NCBI RefSeq assembly: GCF_031157275.1
Contig: NZ_JAVIFW010000037.1
Location: forward strand, 1-37,753
Reading direction: 5' to 3'
DNA from: Streptomyces sp. LHD-70
Lineage (GTDB): Bacteria > Actinomycetota > Actinomycetes > Streptomycetales > Streptomycetaceae
DNA length: 37,753 nucleotides
Made by a program: the position numbers and the translations under genes. The first letter of the stretch is position 1. Each line of letters starts with the position of its first letter. The notes under the pieces are model-generated. The model was not told where the DNA came from, ran no database searches, and worked only from the letters and a program-made list of their open reading frames with translations. Positions 36,372 to 37,753 of the stretch are shown here, piece after piece.

Positions 36372-37481
36372 TTACAGCCAGCCTTTGCGGCGGAGCATTC
36401 GATGGAGCAGGAAGCAAGCGAGGACGGTGACGATGACGAGAACGGGATAGCCGTAGGGGGAGTCGAGGCCGGGCATGTGCTCGAAGTTCATGCCGTAGAC
36501 GCCGCAGACCATGGTGGGTACGGCGATGATCGCGGCCCAGGACGTGATCTTGCGCATGTCCTCGTTCTGCTCGACCGTGACCTGGGCCAGGTGGGCCTGG
36601 AGGATCGAGTCGAGGAGGGCGTCGAAGGACGCTATGTGCTCGCTCGTGCTGGCCAGGTGGTCGGCGACGTCACGGAAGTACGGCTGGATGTCGGGATCGA
36701 TCAGCGTGTTCGCGCGCGTGGCGAGGATGTGAAGGGGGCGGCTGAGCGGGGAGACGGCGCGCTTCAGTTCCAGGAGTTCGCGTTTGAGCTGGTAGATCCG
36801 CCCGGCGTCGGCCCGCCCGCCCGAGCGGTCCGGCTGGGCCGCGAAGACCTGGGACTCCACGTCGTCGATGTCTGCCTGCACGGCGTCGGCGACGGTCAGG
36901 TACTCGTCCACGACATGGTCGGCGATCGCGTGCAGCACGGCCGACGGGCCCTTGGCCAGCTGCTCGGGGTCGGCCTCCAGGGCTTCGCGGACCGGGCCGA
37001 GCGAGCCGTGGCGGCCGTGCCGGACCGTGATGACGAAGTCCCGGCCGGTGAAGACCATGATCTCGCCGGTGTCGACGACCTCGCTGCTGGAGGTCAGCTC
37101 GTCGTGGTCCACGTAGCAGACGGACTTGAAGACGGCGAACAGCATGTCGTCGTACGACTCGACCTTGGGGCGCTGGTGGGCGTGGACGGCGTCCTCGATG
37201 GCCAGCGGGTGGAGGCCGAACGGCTGGGCGAGCTCGGCGAGTTCGTCGGGGGTGGGCTCGTGCAGCCCGATCCAGACGAAGCCCGCGCCCTCCTTGCGTA
37301 CGCGGGCCAGGGCCTGGGCGGCCGAGACGTCCGCGGGACCGTCGGCGCGGCGCTTGCCGTCCTGGTAGACGACGCAGTTCACCACGGCACTGCCTAGCGG
37401 GGAGCGCGCGGGGTGGCTGAGGTCCACCGTGCGGCGCTTGGCACGGCCGACCATGCGGCGCAGCTTGCGGATCATGGGCAC
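36372..37481 (-). CDS. corA: Magnesium and cobalt transport protein CorA
   Basis: The 369-residue channel protein starts at GTG 37481 (MPMIRKLRRMVGRAKRRTVD); GGGAG lies about 9 bases upstream, and ATG 37475 is the alternative. The large cytoplasmic funnel (residues about 30-290) includes WIGLHEPTPDELAELAQPFG and LHPLAIEDAVHAHQRPKVES, typical of CorA. The long helix (HLASTSEHIASFDALLDSIL) leads to two membrane helices: ITSWAAIIAVPTMVCGVYGMN with the YGMN signature (329-332), and PVLVIVTVLACFLLHRM. The acidic loop FEHMPGLDSPYG lies between them. It imports Mg2+ (also Co2+ and Ni2+) across the cytoplasmic membrane. No M-box or other leader is recognised upstream. Confidence 0.95.
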   Translation of the reverse strand: MPMIRKLRRMVGRAKRRTVDLSHPARSPLGSAVVNCVVYQDGKRRADGPADVSAAQALARVRKEGAGFVWIGLHEPTPDELAELAQPFGLHPLAIEDAVHAHQRPKVESYDDMLFAVFKSVCYVDHDELTSSSEVVDTGEIMVFTGRDFVITVRHGRHGSLGPVREALEADPEQLAKGPSAVLHAIADHVVDEYLTVADAVQADIDDVESQVFAAQPDRSGGRADAGRIYQLKRELLELKRAVSPLSRPLHILATRANTLIDPDIQPYFRDVADHLASTSEHIASFDALLDSILQAHLAQVTVEQNEDMRKITSWAAIIAVPTMVCGVYGMNFEHMPGLDSPYGYPVLVIVTVLACFLLHRMLRRKGWL

Positions 37482-37753
37482 GTGTCCGGTCTCCCTCCGG
37501 GCTCGACGTGCCAGTGTGCCACTGCGGGTGGTGGGCGTCCCAGGGCCGGACCAGCCGGACCACACCACCCCCCCACGAAGACCGGTCCACGCCCCCCCGG
37601 GCCCTCCCGCGAGAGCCTGACTACGCGGCCACGCGGGGCGGGACCCAACACCCACGCGGGGCCGGACCACGCCGCCGCCCCCACCGCCCCTCCACCGAAC
37701 CCCTCACCGAACCGCCCCACCGAACCCCCTCACGGCACCCCCCCCACCAACCC
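37482..37753. other. Upstream region of corA, C-rich, without a gene
   Basis: The 272 bases to the window end contain cytosine-rich stretches and a short 11-13-bp repeat (CCACCGAACCCCT, CACCGAACCGCC and CCACCGAACCCCC at 37691-37730). I see no credible gene. The corA promoter must lie here, but I cannot point to clear -35/-10 boxes. Confidence 0.55.

Noticed and set aside
1..37753. tRNA genes, insertion sequences, prophage or integrative element
   Set aside because: I looked for tRNA T-loop signatures, DDE-type transposase motifs and integrase motifs and found none. The accessory genes at 31146-36006 show normal GC and codon bias.

Overview
The window is high-GC actinobacterial chromosome, almost certainly Streptomyces. 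The evidence is a strong GC bias at third codon positions, GTG/TTG starts, the developmental sigma factor BldN with its anti-sigma partner RsbN, a Rex-controlled haem operon, class I lysyl-tRNA synthetase, mycothiol-type enzymes and intergenic repeats of the kind scattered through Streptomyces genomes. It opens in the 3' end of a 5S rRNA gene. I see no tRNA, CRISPR, transposase, integrase or attachment site.

Layout. (1) 1-3132: end of an rRNA operon and its terminator, a HAD phosphatase, an AcuC-type deacetylase and a putative phosphatase. (2) 3290-6136: a BldC-like DNA-binding protein, the 32-residue ribosomal protein bS22, an SDR-fold protein lacking the usual Tyr/Lys catalytic pair, and an MGAT-like acyltransferase. 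From memory, the same order (HTH, bS22, epimerase-like, acyltransferase, SerB1-like HAD, glutaredoxin-like, hemA-hemC-hemD-hemB) occurs around Rv0500A-Rv0512 in Mycobacterium tuberculosis, so this is an ancient actinobacterial neighbourhood. (3) 6208-8626: rsbN and bldN, a developmental insertion into that neighbourhood, with a probable sigma-BldN promoter before rsbN and a BldD-like box before bldN. (4) 9028-18673: SerB1-like phosphatase, glutaredoxin-like protein, then rex-hemA-hemC-hemD joined by three 4-bp start/stop overlaps behind a Rex operator. An FAD oxidase on the opposite strand separates hemB from hemD.

(5) 18778-21900: an EspC-like small protein and a lysozyme-like protein that look like a type VII secretion pair, divergent from a PLP aminotransferase. 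(6) 21916-25713: argS and class I lysS, divergent. (7) 25835-31003: a DUF2637 membrane protein, two DUF3558-type lipoproteins and RtcB RNA ligase. (8) 31146-36006: an accessory region with an SDR, an aromatic-type FAD monooxygenase and a divergent TetR regulator sharing four operator copies, then an AraC regulator divergent from a DinB/maleylpyruvate-isomerase-like protein. (9) 36372-37481: a CorA magnesium transporter.

The most informative non-coding signals are the TetR operator array (33619-33710), the Rex operator (10657-10676), the candidate sigma-BldN promoter (7548-7576), a palindrome in the argS promoter (23719-23733), and many short tandem repeats at gene ends. Among them are a 30-bp in-frame duplication across the acuC stop codon and a dispersed Streptomyces repeat read through inside hemA. 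I found no clear new defence or mobile system. The best leads for undescribed biology are the SDR/acyltransferase pair with bS22, the EspC-like/lysozyme-like pair, and RtcB beside the DUF3558 lipoproteins.
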